Notes: generated by a model not told the origin, from the letters alone. A stretch of 64,000 bases of DNA from Mucilaginibacter sp. UR6-11 (GCF_020880695.1 NZ_JAJIWO010000008.1:1-64000), one strand, 5' to 3'; shown: positions 8,377 to 17,053, numbered from the stretch's first letter. Translations and numbers: made by a program.

Positions 8377-8860
8377 TTAAAAGGTCGAATCCCTAGCTCT
8401 CCGCAAAAGGAGATTTCTCCAAAAATCATCATAGGGCTGTTCATCAATGAGCAGCCCTAATTGTTTAAATTTCAATCTGTTATGAACGAACTCCGGGTGC
8501 AGCGAGGGTGTTCTAAACGTACCTTCTTTAAACGTGAGACCTTGTTTGAACACCTCCTTTAAAATCGCGTGCTGCTGCGTGATGGTCGCCTCCTCGAAAA
8601 TATGCGGTAAATTGAGCAAATACGGCAAAACAAGCAATTCTTGTTCGATATAGTCTTCCAAATTCTCTTCCAATTCTTCCTTCCTTGCCATCAGCTGCGC
8701 TTTCTCAGATGTGAAACTTCTTGTTCCACTTTTTATAGGTTTTGGCATTGATGGTATCGTCCATCAATTTTTCTTCAGCATTTTCTACCTTTTCGGCTAA
8801 TCGTGACAGTTGGTTATTGATCGCAAGCAGTTCCTTATCCCGTACACCTTTTAACGATGA
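8377..8860 (-). pseudogene. serine recombinase C-terminal remnant, frameshifted
   Basis: The minus strand encodes LPYLLNLPHIFEEATITQQH, then EVFKQGLTFKEGTFRTPSLH and HNRLKFKQLGLLIDEQP, the typical C-terminal end of large serine recombinases of Bacteroidota. Upstream (about 8860-8715) a second frame encodes ELLAINNQLSRLAEKVENAE and DTINAKTYKKWNKKF, the usual coiled coil before it. The two join only through a frameshift near 8707-8722. The N-terminal catalytic Ser domain is absent. The piece probably marks an older mobile element that once occupied this site. Confidence 0.75.
8383..8405 (+). other. candidate attachment site: tRNA-3'-end-like sequence
   Basis: The 23 bases starting GGTCGAATCCC and ending CTCTCCGCA look like the T-arm plus acceptor 3' strand of a Ser-type tRNA (compare GTTCGAATCCC-N-CTCTCCGC). 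No complete tRNA precedes it: the bases upstream are AT-rich element sequence. Insertion of an integrase element into a tRNA 3' end leaves exactly such a duplicate fragment at one border. The intact tRNA would be off the left edge; no second copy was found in the window. It also overlaps the last codons of the decayed serine recombinase, so it could be coincidental. Confidence 0.4.
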
Positions 8861-9061
8861 CAGCCCGCCTCGCACATCGTGCAGCCATGCTGCCTGTTAA
8901 TACGGTCTCAAAGCTCCTAACCTGCTGAACAACGACCTAAAACATTTAGTTATGTGATAGTGATCATTTAATAGTAACTTATAAATGGCGTTTTTTGAAG
9001 TCAGAACAAAGAACCCGGGCATGATGTTCTTGATCGGTTTTGCGATAACCGTTGCTTATAG

Positions 9062-9127
9062 CTACAGCGTGCTGTAGTGAATAGAAAGTGAATACCTTGA
9101 GTTCTGAATGATAAATCAATATATTTG
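9062..9127 (+). promoter_or_regulatory. promoter and inverted repeat of the metal-efflux operon
   Basis: TTG at 9097-9099 and TATATTTG at 9120-9127 are separated by 20 bp, matching the Bacteroidota consensus TTG-N17-23-TAnnTTTG. A perfect inverted repeat CTACAG-CGTG-CTGTAG lies at 9062-9077, about 20 bp upstream of the -33 box, and could be an operator. The ATG of the first gene is only 4 bp after the -7 box, so the transcript may be leaderless or nearly so. Confidence 0.55.
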
Positions 9128-9131
9128 AGCA

Positions 9132-9512
9132 ATGAAACGCGCAGCGCTTATCTTATTAACGGCAATTTATCTCTTATCCTGCGTGGGTATGGGGATAAAC
9201 CGTTTTTATTGTTGCGGTAAGCTCGCTGCTGTAACGATCACCTATGCGGCGGCGGACGATGACGGAGCGCAATCTTCAAACAATAACAACTGCTGCAAGC
9301 ACGAGATTAAAAGCTTCAAAGTAAAAGACAGTCATTTTAAGGTACTTTCACTTTCTTTTAGTCAGCTGTTGCCGTCGATCCTGCCAGCTTTTATCCATTT
9401 GGATAACGAGACTATCAGGAAGATTCTGTCCGCCAAAATTACTCATAGCAGCAACGCGCCGCCCGTGGTAACGACACCGATCTATACGCGTAACTGCGCT
9501 TACCGGATCTGA
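9132..9512 (+). CDS. HYC_CC_PP family small exported protein
   Basis: 126 aa with an N-terminal hydrophobic signal (ALILLTAIYLLSCVGMG). It shows the three hallmarks of the HYC_CC_PP family in variant form: RFYCCGKL (residues about 23-30), NNCCKHEIKSFKVKD and a C-terminal SNAPPVV. These small periplasmic proteins commonly lead heavy-metal RND operons in Bacteroidota; the cysteine pairs suggest metal binding or sensing. It is the first gene after the operon promoter. Exact biochemical role is not established. Confidence 0.8.
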   Translation: MKRAALILLTAIYLLSCVGMGINRFYCCGKLAAVTITYAAADDDGAQSSNNNNCCKHEIKSFKVKDSHFKVLSLSFSQLLPSILPAFIHLDNETIRKILSAKITHSSNAPPVVTTPIYTRNCAYRI

Positions 9513-9635
9513 TATGTAATTTTAGATAGCCATACATTTCTGTAGCCGGCTCTACTCCATTTGTAATCCAATCTTAATTAATAATCACGCATAAGCTTGT
9601 CTATGCTTTTTATCCATTTTTTAATTTTTACAACC

Positions 9636-9881
9636 ATGAAAAAAGCAATGCTGATGGCTATGGCCATCCTGTTTTCGGTCGCAACCGTTTTTGCTGCACG
9701 CGTAAGTACTCCATTATCTGATACCACGAAAACCAAAAAGGTAAAACCTGCCAAAGTACAATACACCTGCACTATGCATCCGGAAGTGACCAGCGATAAA
9801 CCGGGTAAATGCCCGAAATGTGGTATGACCCTGGTTAAAAAGGCTGCTGCCAAACAGAAAGCGGCAACTAAGAAAATGTAA
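9636..9881 (+). CDS. periplasmic heavy-metal-binding (HMBD) protein
   Basis: 81 aa from the ATG at 9636; an upstream ATG at 9597 adds a hydrophobic stretch without a coherent signal, so the internal start is preferred. A Sec signal peptide (AMLMAMAILFSVATVFAA) is followed by a single heavy-metal-binding domain with YTCTMHPEVTSDKPGKCPKC and GMTL. The motif Y-T-C-x-M-H-P-x14-C-P-x-C-G-M is the one found at the N termini of the two adaptors downstream. It is likely a soluble periplasmic metallochaperone delivering Cu/Ag or a similar cation to the efflux complex. The K/A-rich C-terminal tail is low complexity. Confidence 0.85.
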   Translation: MKKAMLMAMAILFSVATVFAARVSTPLSDTTKTKKVKPAKVQYTCTMHPEVTSDKPGKCPKCGMTLVKKAAAKQKAATKKM

Positions 9882-9890
9882 ACCTGACAC

Positions 9891-9907
9891 CCCCGCTTAT
9901 CGCGGGG
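9891..9907 (+). terminator. GC-rich hairpin between HMBD gene and cusA
   Basis: CCCCGC-TTATC-GCGGGG forms a 6-bp GC stem without a following T-run. It sits between the HMBD stop (9881) and the ATG of the RND gene (9925) and overlaps a GTG at 9907 that could otherwise serve as start. It may limit read-through or stabilise the upstream mRNA. Confidence 0.5.
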
Positions 9908-9924
9908 TGATTAAACCAATTAAG

Positions 9925-11199
9925 ATGATTAATCAATTGATCACCCTGTCATTAAAAAACAGGTACATTATTTTACTAGTTGCCATTGCCCTGTTTGCCT
10001 GGGGCGCTTACTCGGTGAGGGAGAACCCTATTGATGCTATTCCCGACCTTTCGGATAACCAGGTGATCGTATTTACCGAATGGCAGGGCCGCAGCCCGCA
10101 GATCATGGAAGACCAGGTGACCTACCCTTTGGTAAGTAACCTGCAGGGCATACCGAAAGTAAAAGCCATCCGCGCGACTTCCATGTTCGGGATGAGCTTC
10201 GTCTATATCGTTTTTGAGGATAAGGCAGATATCTATTGGGCACGCAGCCGGGTATTGGAGCGGCTTAACTATGCGCAGCGTTTATTACCACAGGGCATAA
10301 CACCCACTTTGGGTCCGGATGGTACCGGCGTAGGCCATATCCTGTGGTATACGCTCGATGTAAAAAACATGGATCTGGGCGAACAGCGGGCTTTGCAGGA
10401 CTGGTATGTTAAACTCGGTTTGCAAACAGTGCCTGGTGTGAGCGAGGTTGCTTCCTTCGGTGGCTTTGAAAAGCAATACCAGGTAACCATCGATCCACAT
10501 AAACTCAACTACTACAATATTCCCTTATCGCAAGTGTTAAAAGCCGTTAAAAGCAATAATAATGATGTAGGCGGGCGCAAGTTCGAAATGAACGGCACCG
10601 GCTATATCGTTCGCGGGCTGGGTTATATCAAAAGCCTGAACGACGTCGAAAATATCCCGGTTGGTGTGAACAATACCATACCGGTGAAGATCAAAGACAT
10701 TGCTGCCGTACAGATGGGAGGAGATGAACGGCTTGGCATCTTTGACCGTGACGGAAACGGCGAAGCGGTTGGTGGAATCGTAGTGATGCGTTATGGGGAA
10801 AATGCCGATAAAGTAATCCACGCCGTAAAGGATAAGATGGCTGAGATCCAAAAAGGTTTGCCCGCCGGTGTCAGCTTCAACATGGCTTATGATCGCAGCG
10901 AACTGATCGAAAGCGCGGTTAACTCGGTTAAGCATACACTGATCGAAGAGATGATCACTGTATCGATCATCGTCATCCTGTTTCTGTTTAGCTGGCGCAG
11001 CGCTTTGAGCATTATTATCCAGATCCCCGTCACCATAGCCACCAGTTTTATATTACTTAATGCGTTTGGCATCAGTTCTAATATCATGTCGCTGACCGGT
11101 ATCGCCCTGGCTATCGGGGTAATCGTAGATAACGGTATCGTAATGGTAGAAAACTCGCATCGCAATTTAGCCATTGCCCAGGAAAAAGAAAGATCATGA
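9925..11199 (+). CDS. cusA: CusA/CzcA-type RND efflux pump, N-terminal part
   Basis: About 424 aa from the ATG at 9925 (MINQLITLSLKNRYI, the usual start of this family); a GTG at 9907 lies inside a hairpin and is less likely. First transmembrane helix, NPIDAIPDLSDNQVIVFTEW, periplasmic porter subdomains PN1/PN2 and transmembrane helices 2-4, with the proton-relay Asp in IALAIGVIVDNG. The frame ends in IAQEKERS, overlapping ATGA with the next frame, whereas homologues run on as one chain of about 1,040-1,060 aa. Function: inner-membrane heavy-metal (Cu/Ag-type) antiporter of a tripartite pump. The split is either a frameshift or a real two-part arrangement. Confidence 0.85.
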   Translation: MINQLITLSLKNRYIILLVAIALFAWGAYSVRENPIDAIPDLSDNQVIVFTEWQGRSPQIMEDQVTYPLVSNLQGIPKVKAIRATSMFGMSFVYIVFEDKADIYWARSRVLERLNYAQRLLPQGITPTLGPDGTGVGHILWYTLDVKNMDLGEQRALQDWYVKLGLQTVPGVSEVASFGGFEKQYQVTIDPHKLNYYNIPLSQVLKAVKSNNNDVGGRKFEMNGTGYIVRGLGYIKSLNDVENIPVGVNNTIPVKIKDIAAVQMGGDERLGIFDRDGNGEAVGGIVVMRYGENADKVIHAVKDKMAEIQKGLPAGVSFNMAYDRSELIESAVNSVKHTLIEEMITVSIIVILFLFSWRSALSIIIQIPVTIATSFILLNAFGISSNIMSLTGIALAIGVIVDNGIVMVENSHRNLAIAQEKERS

Positions 11200-13088
11200 A
11201 CACAGCAGAAAGAATCAAAATTATAGAGGCATCGTGCAAGCAGGTTGGCCGTGGCGTATTTTTCTCTACGCTGATTATTGTCGCATCTTTCCTCCCGGTA
11301 TTTTTACTGGAAGGCCAGGAAGGGAAATTATTCGGGCCATTGGCCTGGACGAAATCTTTTATCCTTGCTATCGATGCCATACTTGCAGTAACGCTTGCGC
11401 CGGTACTCATTTCCTTTTTCCTCAGAGGAAAATTACGGACAGATAACCGTAACCCGTTGAACCGGGGGTTGGAAAAAGTTTATCACCCGTTATTAAACTG
11501 GTGCATGACCTGGCGCAAAACAACTATCGGCATTAATATCCTTGCTTTATTGGTCAGCATCCCCTTGATGCTCAGTTTAGGGACGGAATTTATGCCGCCG
11601 CTCGATGAGGGAACCATTCTGTTTATGCCGGTAACCCAACCTGATGTTTCTAATGCTCAGGCCAAACAGTTGTTACAGGTACAGGATAAGATCATCAAAA
11701 GCGTGCCTGAAGTTAAAAGCGTTTTGGGTAAAGCCGGGCGTGCCAGTACCGCGACTGATAACTCGCCTGTCAGTATGACGGAAACCATCATCTTGTTAAA
11801 ACCGAAAGATGAATGGCGCAAAGGGCTTAAAAAAGAAGATATCATTAATGAACTCAATGCCAAACTACAAATTCCCGGCGTGGTAAACGGGTGGACACAA
11901 CCGATCATTAACCGTATCAATATGTTATCCACAGGTATCCGTACCGATGTCGGATTAAAGGTCTACGGGCAGAGTCTTGACACTATTAACACCTTAGCCA
12001 ACCAAATGAAGCAGGCATTAACCGGTTTAAATGGTGTTAAAGATCTATATGTTGACCCTATTACCGGAGGCAAATACCTGGATATACAAGTGAACAAGGA
12101 AGCCATTGGCCGGTACGGACTCAGTGTGGATGATGTGAACGAGGTAGTAGAAAGCGCCCTCGGTGGCATGAACATGACGACGACCGTTGAGGGACGCCAA
12201 CGTTTTAGTGTAAACGCCCGGTTGGCGCAGGATTACCGGAGTAACCTGGAGGCCATCAAACAGACCCTGGTACAAACTGCTAATAATGGTCCAATTCCGC
12301 TATCCGCAGTTGCCGATATCAAGATCAGCAACGGGCCAGCTATGATCCAGTCGGAAAACGCGCTATTGCGGGGAACAGTATTATTTAACGTGCGCGACCG
12401 GGATTTGGGCAGCACGGTAAAAGAAGCACAAGACAGGTTGACTACGATGGTAAAAACCTTGCCCAGGGGCTATTACATTGAATGGAGCGGCCAGTATGAA
12501 AACCTGATCCGTGCGGAGCATACCTTAAAACTGGTTTTGCCGATAGTATTGGTCATCATTTTCGCCTGTTTATATTTTGCCTTCCATTCCATCCGCGAAG
12601 CATTTTTCAGCCTGATCTCCATCCCGTTTGCTTTGATCGGCGGCGCTTATATGGTATACTTTTTCGGTGTTCACTTGTCTGTTGCAGTAGCGGTAGGTTT
12701 TATAGCCCTGTTTGGCATTGCGGTGGAAACGGGAATAGTGATGGTGATCTATCTGAACGACGCGATGCAGCAATTGGTTGCACTTAAAGGGAATTCAAAA
12801 AATACGATCTCACGGGCGGAACTGCGCGAATACGTGATGAATGGCGCTGTAAAACGGTTAAGGCCGAAGCTGATGACTGTTTGTGTCGCCCTATTCGGCC
12901 TGGTCCCTATCCTTTGGTCCACCGGTACGGGCAGCGACGTCATGCTGCCAATTGTGTTACCGATGATCGGCGGGGTATTAACATCATCCACGCATATTTT
13001 ACTGGTTACTCCCCTGATCTTTTTGATGGTTAAAGAACATGAGTTAAAAAAATATGGCAAACTGGAAGTATTGGAGGTAAAGGAATAA
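11196..13088 (+). CDS. cusA: CusA/CzcA-type RND efflux pump, C-terminal part
   Basis: 630 aa beginning MNTAERIKIIEASCKQVGRG, exactly where the N-terminal half stops, in the -1 frame. It carries transmembrane helices 5-12 with LEGQEGKLFGPLAWTKSF, EFMPPLDEGTILFMPVTQPD (porter domain start), and the proton-relay Glu in FGIAVETGIVMVIYLND. The final helices end in RPKLMTVCVALFGLVPILW. The two frames together give 1,054 residues, normal family length. The junction lies in an A-rich run (GAAAAAGAAAG), compatible with a one-base indel, -1 slippage or reinitiation at ATGA. Metal specificity cannot be fixed from sequence; HMBD proteins nearby favour Cu/Ag. Confidence 0.85.
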   Translation: MNTAERIKIIEASCKQVGRGVFFSTLIIVASFLPVFLLEGQEGKLFGPLAWTKSFILAIDAILAVTLAPVLISFFLRGKLRTDNRNPLNRGLEKVYHPLLNWCMTWRKTTIGINILALLVSIPLMLSLGTEFMPPLDEGTILFMPVTQPDVSNAQAKQLLQVQDKIIKSVPEVKSVLGKAGRASTATDNSPVSMTETIILLKPKDEWRKGLKKEDIINELNAKLQIPGVVNGWTQPIINRINMLSTGIRTDVGLKVYGQSLDTINTLANQMKQALTGLNGVKDLYVDPITGGKYLDIQVNKEAIGRYGLSVDDVNEVVESALGGMNMTTTVEGRQRFSVNARLAQDYRSNLEAIKQTLVQTANNGPIPLSAVADIKISNGPAMIQSENALLRGTVLFNVRDRDLGSTVKEAQDRLTTMVKTLPRGYYIEWSGQYENLIRAEHTLKLVLPIVLVIIFACLYFAFHSIREAFFSLISIPFALIGGAYMVYFFGVHLSVAVAVGFIALFGIAVETGIVMVIYLNDAMQQLVALKGNSKNTISRAELREYVMNGAVKRLRPKLMTVCVALFGLVPILWSTGTGSDVMLPIVLPMIGGVLTSSTHILLVTPLIFLMVKEHELKKYGKLEVLEVKE

Positions 13089-14311
13089 TGAAAAAATATC
13101 TAATCATATTGACCGCATTGATGCTGGCGGCTTTTTTTGCAAAAGCGCAGCGCCTGCCCCTGGATAGCGTTTTAGCTAAAGTTGCCATTAATCCGGCACT
13201 GCAGGCCTATGATGCCAAAGCGCATGCACAGGACGCTTACGCCTCAGGTGCCAAAAGTTTAGACGCGCCAAAGGTAAGCGCCGGGCAGTACCAGGTACCT
13301 TATCAACTGAATCCAAACGGCGGTTCGTTTATGATACAGGCGGAGCAAATGTTTATCAACCCGGCTAAGCTTAAAGCCAAAGAAGGTTATCTGAATGCCC
13401 AATCCAAACTAACCGCGACGGACAAGGACTACCTAAAAAATCAACTGATCGCCCAGGCGAAACAATACTATTATGAGCGGGTGGTACTGGAAAAGAAACT
13501 GGTTTTATTACAAAATACCCAGGGGCTACTGGACTATATGCTAAAGGATGCTAATATACGGCTGACTTACGGCAAGGAAAAATTAAGCAATATTTACAAA
13601 GCTAAAGCTGACCGGTTTGAACTGGACAACACCCGCGAACAACTGAATAATGAGATCATTCAGAAAAATATTGCGTTAAACACGCTAATGAACCGCGACA
13701 AGCAAACCAGTTTTACGGTTGATACAACTATTGTATTAAAAGACTACGCAAATGCGATAACGGATACGGCTAGCTTAATCGTTAACCGCAGCGATATCAA
13801 AGGAATAAGCAAGAGTATTGATTTGCAGCAATTGAGTGCCCAAATGGAATACGGCAAACGTAAGCCGGATTTTGGCATACAGGCCGGGCACATGTTTAGT
13901 TATGGTGGGATGGCCAACCAATATATCCTGATGGCGTCAGTTTCGATACCTATTGTACCCTGGGCTTCCAAGGAATATAAAGCCAATTTGAAAGGCATCC
14001 GATACGAGGTGCAGGAGCTGCAGCAAAAGAGACAGGATATGTTGAACCAGGCCGCCGGCCAGTTGGCCGCATTAAGAACGGATATGAGCAGTAAAAAAAG
14101 GCAAATCAATAACTATCAACAAAATATCATCCCCGCTTTGCAGAACAGTTATAAAACCGCTTTACAGGCTTATGACCAGAATACCGGCGATCTGGCGTCG
14201 GTGCTGAATGGTATTAAGGATTTACAAATGGCAAGAATGTCGGCCCTCGACCGCTTTCAGGAACTATTAACCTTACAGGTAGCTTATGAAAAAGAAAATG
14301 AAAGAAATTAA
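13088..14311 (+). CDS. cusC: TolC/CusC-type outer-membrane efflux protein
   Basis: 407 aa with a Sec signal peptide (IILTALMLAAFFAKA). Long alpha-helical periplasmic barrel segments follow, in the two-repeat TolC pattern; coiled-coil stretches appear at about residues 100-190 and 300-400. The QLLAxx style ladder is replaced by QAAGQLAALRTDMSSKKRQI. It starts at the stop of the RND gene (one-base overlap) and overlaps the following adaptor by 26 bp, so translation is tightly coupled. It forms the outer-membrane exit duct of the metal-efflux complex. Confidence 0.85.
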   Translation: MKKYLIILTALMLAAFFAKAQRLPLDSVLAKVAINPALQAYDAKAHAQDAYASGAKSLDAPKVSAGQYQVPYQLNPNGGSFMIQAEQMFINPAKLKAKEGYLNAQSKLTATDKDYLKNQLIAQAKQYYYERVVLEKKLVLLQNTQGLLDYMLKDANIRLTYGKEKLSNIYKAKADRFELDNTREQLNNEIIQKNIALNTLMNRDKQTSFTVDTTIVLKDYANAITDTASLIVNRSDIKGISKSIDLQQLSAQMEYGKRKPDFGIQAGHMFSYGGMANQYILMASVSIPIVPWASKEYKANLKGIRYEVQELQQKRQDMLNQAAGQLAALRTDMSSKKRQINNYQQNIIPALQNSYKTALQAYDQNTGDLASVLNGIKDLQMARMSALDRFQELLTLQVAYEKENERN

Positions 14312-15554
14312 AATATCCCTGGTAGCAATGCTTGGCATCCTGGTGCTTGTCAATGCTTGCTCCAACCCCAAACCGGCATCCGTAGGAACAGTCGCTAAAA
14401 GTGCGGTGCAATACACCTGCCCGATGCACCCGCAGATATTAGAGGATCAGCCGGGTAGTTGCCCTATTTGCGGTATGACGCTTGTTAAGAAATCGGGCCA
14501 GGCAAGCGAAGGTGCAGGCATTAGTTTAAATACGGTTTTACAACCTGTAAATTCCGCTGTGCTATCCAATGTTAATGCTATTGTTCCCGAACAAAAGGAA
14601 GTAGCTCAAACTATATCAGCACAAGGTTACCTGGATTTTGATGCGCGAACTTTCAATAATATCGCATCTCGTTTTTCCGGCCGTATTGAGAAGTTATATA
14701 TTAAATATGCTTTCCAGGAAATTCACGCCGGCCAGCGTATTTTTGATATCTACAGTCCGGAGATGGTTACAGCTCAGCAGGACCTGATCTTTATCAGCAA
14801 AAACTCATCACAGGAAACTGCCCTGCTCAATGCAGCCAGGCAAAAACTATTGTTGCTGGGAATGACCGCCGCTCAAATTGCGCAGGTAATTAAAACGGGG
14901 AAACCTTTTTACAGCCTGCCGGTTTACAGCCCTTACAACGGCCATGTGCACGATGTGGCGCATAGCCAGATGGCAGGTACTCCTGAAGCAAAAACAACTG
15001 TAAATTTTACAAAAAACCTGCCACTGGCCGTTAAAGAAGGGATGTATGTAGAAAAAGGGCAAACTCTTTTTAATGTAGTTGATCCGCATAGGCTTTGGGC
15101 CATCATCAAAATTGATCGCTCCTCCATTTCAGCTACCAGGTTAAATCAACAGGTTAAAATTACCCTGCCCGATGTGCCAGGCAAGGTGATCCAGGGAAAA
15201 GTGAACTTTATTGAACCGGTTTTGCAGGATGGGGATAGAACGACAAGCGTTCGCGTTTACCTTGATAATATGGACCACGAGCTGAAGGTAAACAGCCTGA
15301 TAAAAGCCGAAATAGAATCGGGAAAAACCAAGGGCTTATGGATACCACGATCGGCTCTGGTTAATTTGGGACAGACACAAATTGTTTGGTTAAAAAATGG
15401 TGCCTCCTATCATGCTCATCCGGTTAGTACAGGTGCGACGGCCGGTAACGAGATCAATATTACCAAAGGGGTAGCTGCAACAGATAGCTTGGCATCCAAT
15501 GCTCAATACTTAACAGACAGCGAAAGTTTTATTAAAATAAAAAGCCATGAATAA
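14286..15554 (+). CDS. cusB: CusB-type adaptor with N-terminal metal-binding domain (first copy)
   Basis: 422 aa (ATG 14286; 14298 also possible). Lipoprotein signal ending in LVLVNAC, then a heavy-metal-binding domain at about residues 38-64 (YTCPMHPQILEDQPGSCPIC-GM). A membrane-fusion-protein body follows: barrel-sandwich and beta-barrel motifs with GRIEKLYIKYAFQEIHAGQR and YSPYNGHVHDV. The short helical hairpin is typical of metal-type adaptors. It bridges the RND pump to the outer-membrane channel and can hand over metal. It overlaps both neighbours in the operon. The second adaptor immediately follows. Confidence 0.9.
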   Translation: MKKKMKEIKISLVAMLGILVLVNACSNPKPASVGTVAKSAVQYTCPMHPQILEDQPGSCPICGMTLVKKSGQASEGAGISLNTVLQPVNSAVLSNVNAIVPEQKEVAQTISAQGYLDFDARTFNNIASRFSGRIEKLYIKYAFQEIHAGQRIFDIYSPEMVTAQQDLIFISKNSSQETALLNAARQKLLLLGMTAAQIAQVIKTGKPFYSLPVYSPYNGHVHDVAHSQMAGTPEAKTTVNFTKNLPLAVKEGMYVEKGQTLFNVVDPHRLWAIIKIDRSSISATRLNQQVKITLPDVPGKVIQGKVNFIEPVLQDGDRTTSVRVYLDNMDHELKVNSLIKAEIESGKTKGLWIPRSALVNLGQTQIVWLKNGASYHAHPVSTGATAGNEINITKGVAATDSLASNAQYLTDSESFIKIKSHE

Positions 15555-16770
15555 GCCATTTATAAAATATGCCGCTCTTATCATACTGCTAAGCTTTTTG
15601 TTTGCCGCGTGTAAACAAAAACCGCAGGCATTGGCCTTTACAAAGAGTGAGAAAGCCTATTATACCTGTTCCATGCATCCGCAAGTTCATGAGGAGCATC
15701 AGGGCAATTGCCCTATCTGTGGCATGAAATTGATCAAGGTTGAACTAACGGGCGATCATCCTATTGCTTCGGATAGAATAACACTAACTGCTACGCAGCT
15801 CCAGCTTGCAGCCATAGAAACAGATACTGTCCGCGAAGAAAATACCGGTACCGAAAAAACATTGAGCGGAACAGTAACTACCGATGATAATAAAGCAGAA
15901 GAACTAAGCGCCAGGGTAGCCGGGCGGGTACAGCAATTATTTGTGCGTACAATTGGTGAAAAGGTAGCCGTAGGTCAGCCAGTTTATGCTATTTATAGCG
16001 ATGATCTGCAGGAAGCCGAAAAAGAATATTTACTGGCTAAACAGCAACAAAAAATACTGCATAACCCGGATGTTGATTACCTGCAACTGATTAACGCTGC
16101 CGAAAACAAGCTCAGGTTGTGGGGACTGTCACCGGCACAGATCAGGGGCTTAACTGCTTCGGGTAAAGTATCGGCAACAACAACCGTTTTAAGCAAGGTT
16201 AGCGGAACGGTTAGCGAAATAGCCATACACGAAGGTGATTATGTTACCGAAGGGATGCCGATATTAAAAATCCAGGCGCTAAGCAGCCTGTGGGTACAAG
16301 CCCAGCTTTACGGCGGTGAATCGGTGAACTATAAAGAGAACGACCGCGTAAGGGTATCCTTCCCCGACCTTGGCGGCCTGGCGGTTCAAGGGAAAGTAGA
16401 ATTTGTTAATCCTGAACTGTCAGATGCGTCGAAGGTGGACCTCGTGCGAGTGAGTATCCCTAACCCGCAAGGATTGGTACGGCCCGGGATGCTGGCCTAT
16501 ATTTCGATTGCAAATGGCAAGGACCGTTTATTGGCTGTACCGGCTTCGGCAGTATTAACGGATGGCATAGGCAGCAAAGTTTGGGTCAAAAATCCGGATG
16601 GCAGTTTTTCGGCTAAAATGGTATCAGTTGGCTTGGGAAATCAATCTTACGTTCCCGTTCTTTCCGGATTAAAAAGTGGTGACATCGTGGTTACTAACGG
16701 CGCTTATTTGTTAAACAGCGAGTCCATATTTAAAAACGGAAATGAAAACATGGCCGGAATGAAAATGTGA
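15547..16770 (+). CDS. cusB: CusB-type adaptor with N-terminal metal-binding domain (second copy)
   Basis: 407 aa, ATG overlapping the first adaptor by 8 bp. Lipobox LFAAC, then a metal-binding domain with YYTCSMHPQVHEEHQGNCPI and CGMKL (residues about 36-62). The adaptor body has GRVQQLFVRTIGEKVAVGQP, LSKVSGTVSEIAIHEGDYVT (barrel-sandwich half motifs) and a beta-barrel domain. It is clearly diverged from the first adaptor, so this is an old rather than a recent duplication. Two adaptors per pump would fit a 1:2 pump-to-adaptor stoichiometry with unequal subunits. It is the last gene of the operon; no clear terminator follows. Confidence 0.9.
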   Translation: MNKPFIKYAALIILLSFLFAACKQKPQALAFTKSEKAYYTCSMHPQVHEEHQGNCPICGMKLIKVELTGDHPIASDRITLTATQLQLAAIETDTVREENTGTEKTLSGTVTTDDNKAEELSARVAGRVQQLFVRTIGEKVAVGQPVYAIYSDDLQEAEKEYLLAKQQQKILHNPDVDYLQLINAAENKLRLWGLSPAQIRGLTASGKVSATTTVLSKVSGTVSEIAIHEGDYVTEGMPILKIQALSSLWVQAQLYGGESVNYKENDRVRVSFPDLGGLAVQGKVEFVNPELSDASKVDLVRVSIPNPQGLVRPGMLAYISIANGKDRLLAVPASAVLTDGIGSKVWVKNPDGSFSAKMVSVGLGNQSYVPVLSGLKSGDIVVTNGAYLLNSESIFKNGNENMAGMKM

Positions 16771-16800
16771 TTGAACGCCCCAATACAAAGCTTCTAATAA

Positions 16801-17049
16801 TTATTCATTTATTTTATAGACCAATAATTCCGCTTTTTGCCCCCCCCTCTTGCGGCGATTAGAAACAAACCCGGTTCCGGAACCGTTGCGCCCGCCGCCA
16901 CTGATATAGATTGGGTTAGTCCCGGCATCCCAGTACAGGTCGTCCACGTCACGGGACATTGATGCGCTGAATAATTCTTTGCCCGTTTCACTATCATAAA
17001 CGACAAGCTCGGCGAGAACACGGTAACCCGCTATAATGCAACGCAGCAC
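16801..17049 (-). pseudogene. YVTN/40-residue beta-propeller C-terminal fragment
   Basis: The frame reads VIHYDP, then LVVYDSETGKELFSASMSRD and DDLYWDAGTNPIYISGGG, ending in KAELLVYKINE: the blade motif of YVTN (YncE-like) propeller proteins. Only the last one to two blades of a normally 300+ residue periplasmic protein remain, and an 8-C run (16840-16847) sits in it. It abuts the stop of the Crp/Fnr gene without a gap. It looks like a deletion remnant fused to a new neighbour rather than an expressed small protein. Confidence 0.65.
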
Positions 17050-17053
17050 CGGA

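Noticed and set aside
9578-9853. 91-aa leftward ORF over the HMBD gene
   Set aside because: Antisense to a clear metal-binding domain protein.
11174-11446. 90-aa ORF across the cusA junction as a separate gene
   Set aside because: Out-of-frame shadow; its residues do not match the pump and it only overlaps the break.
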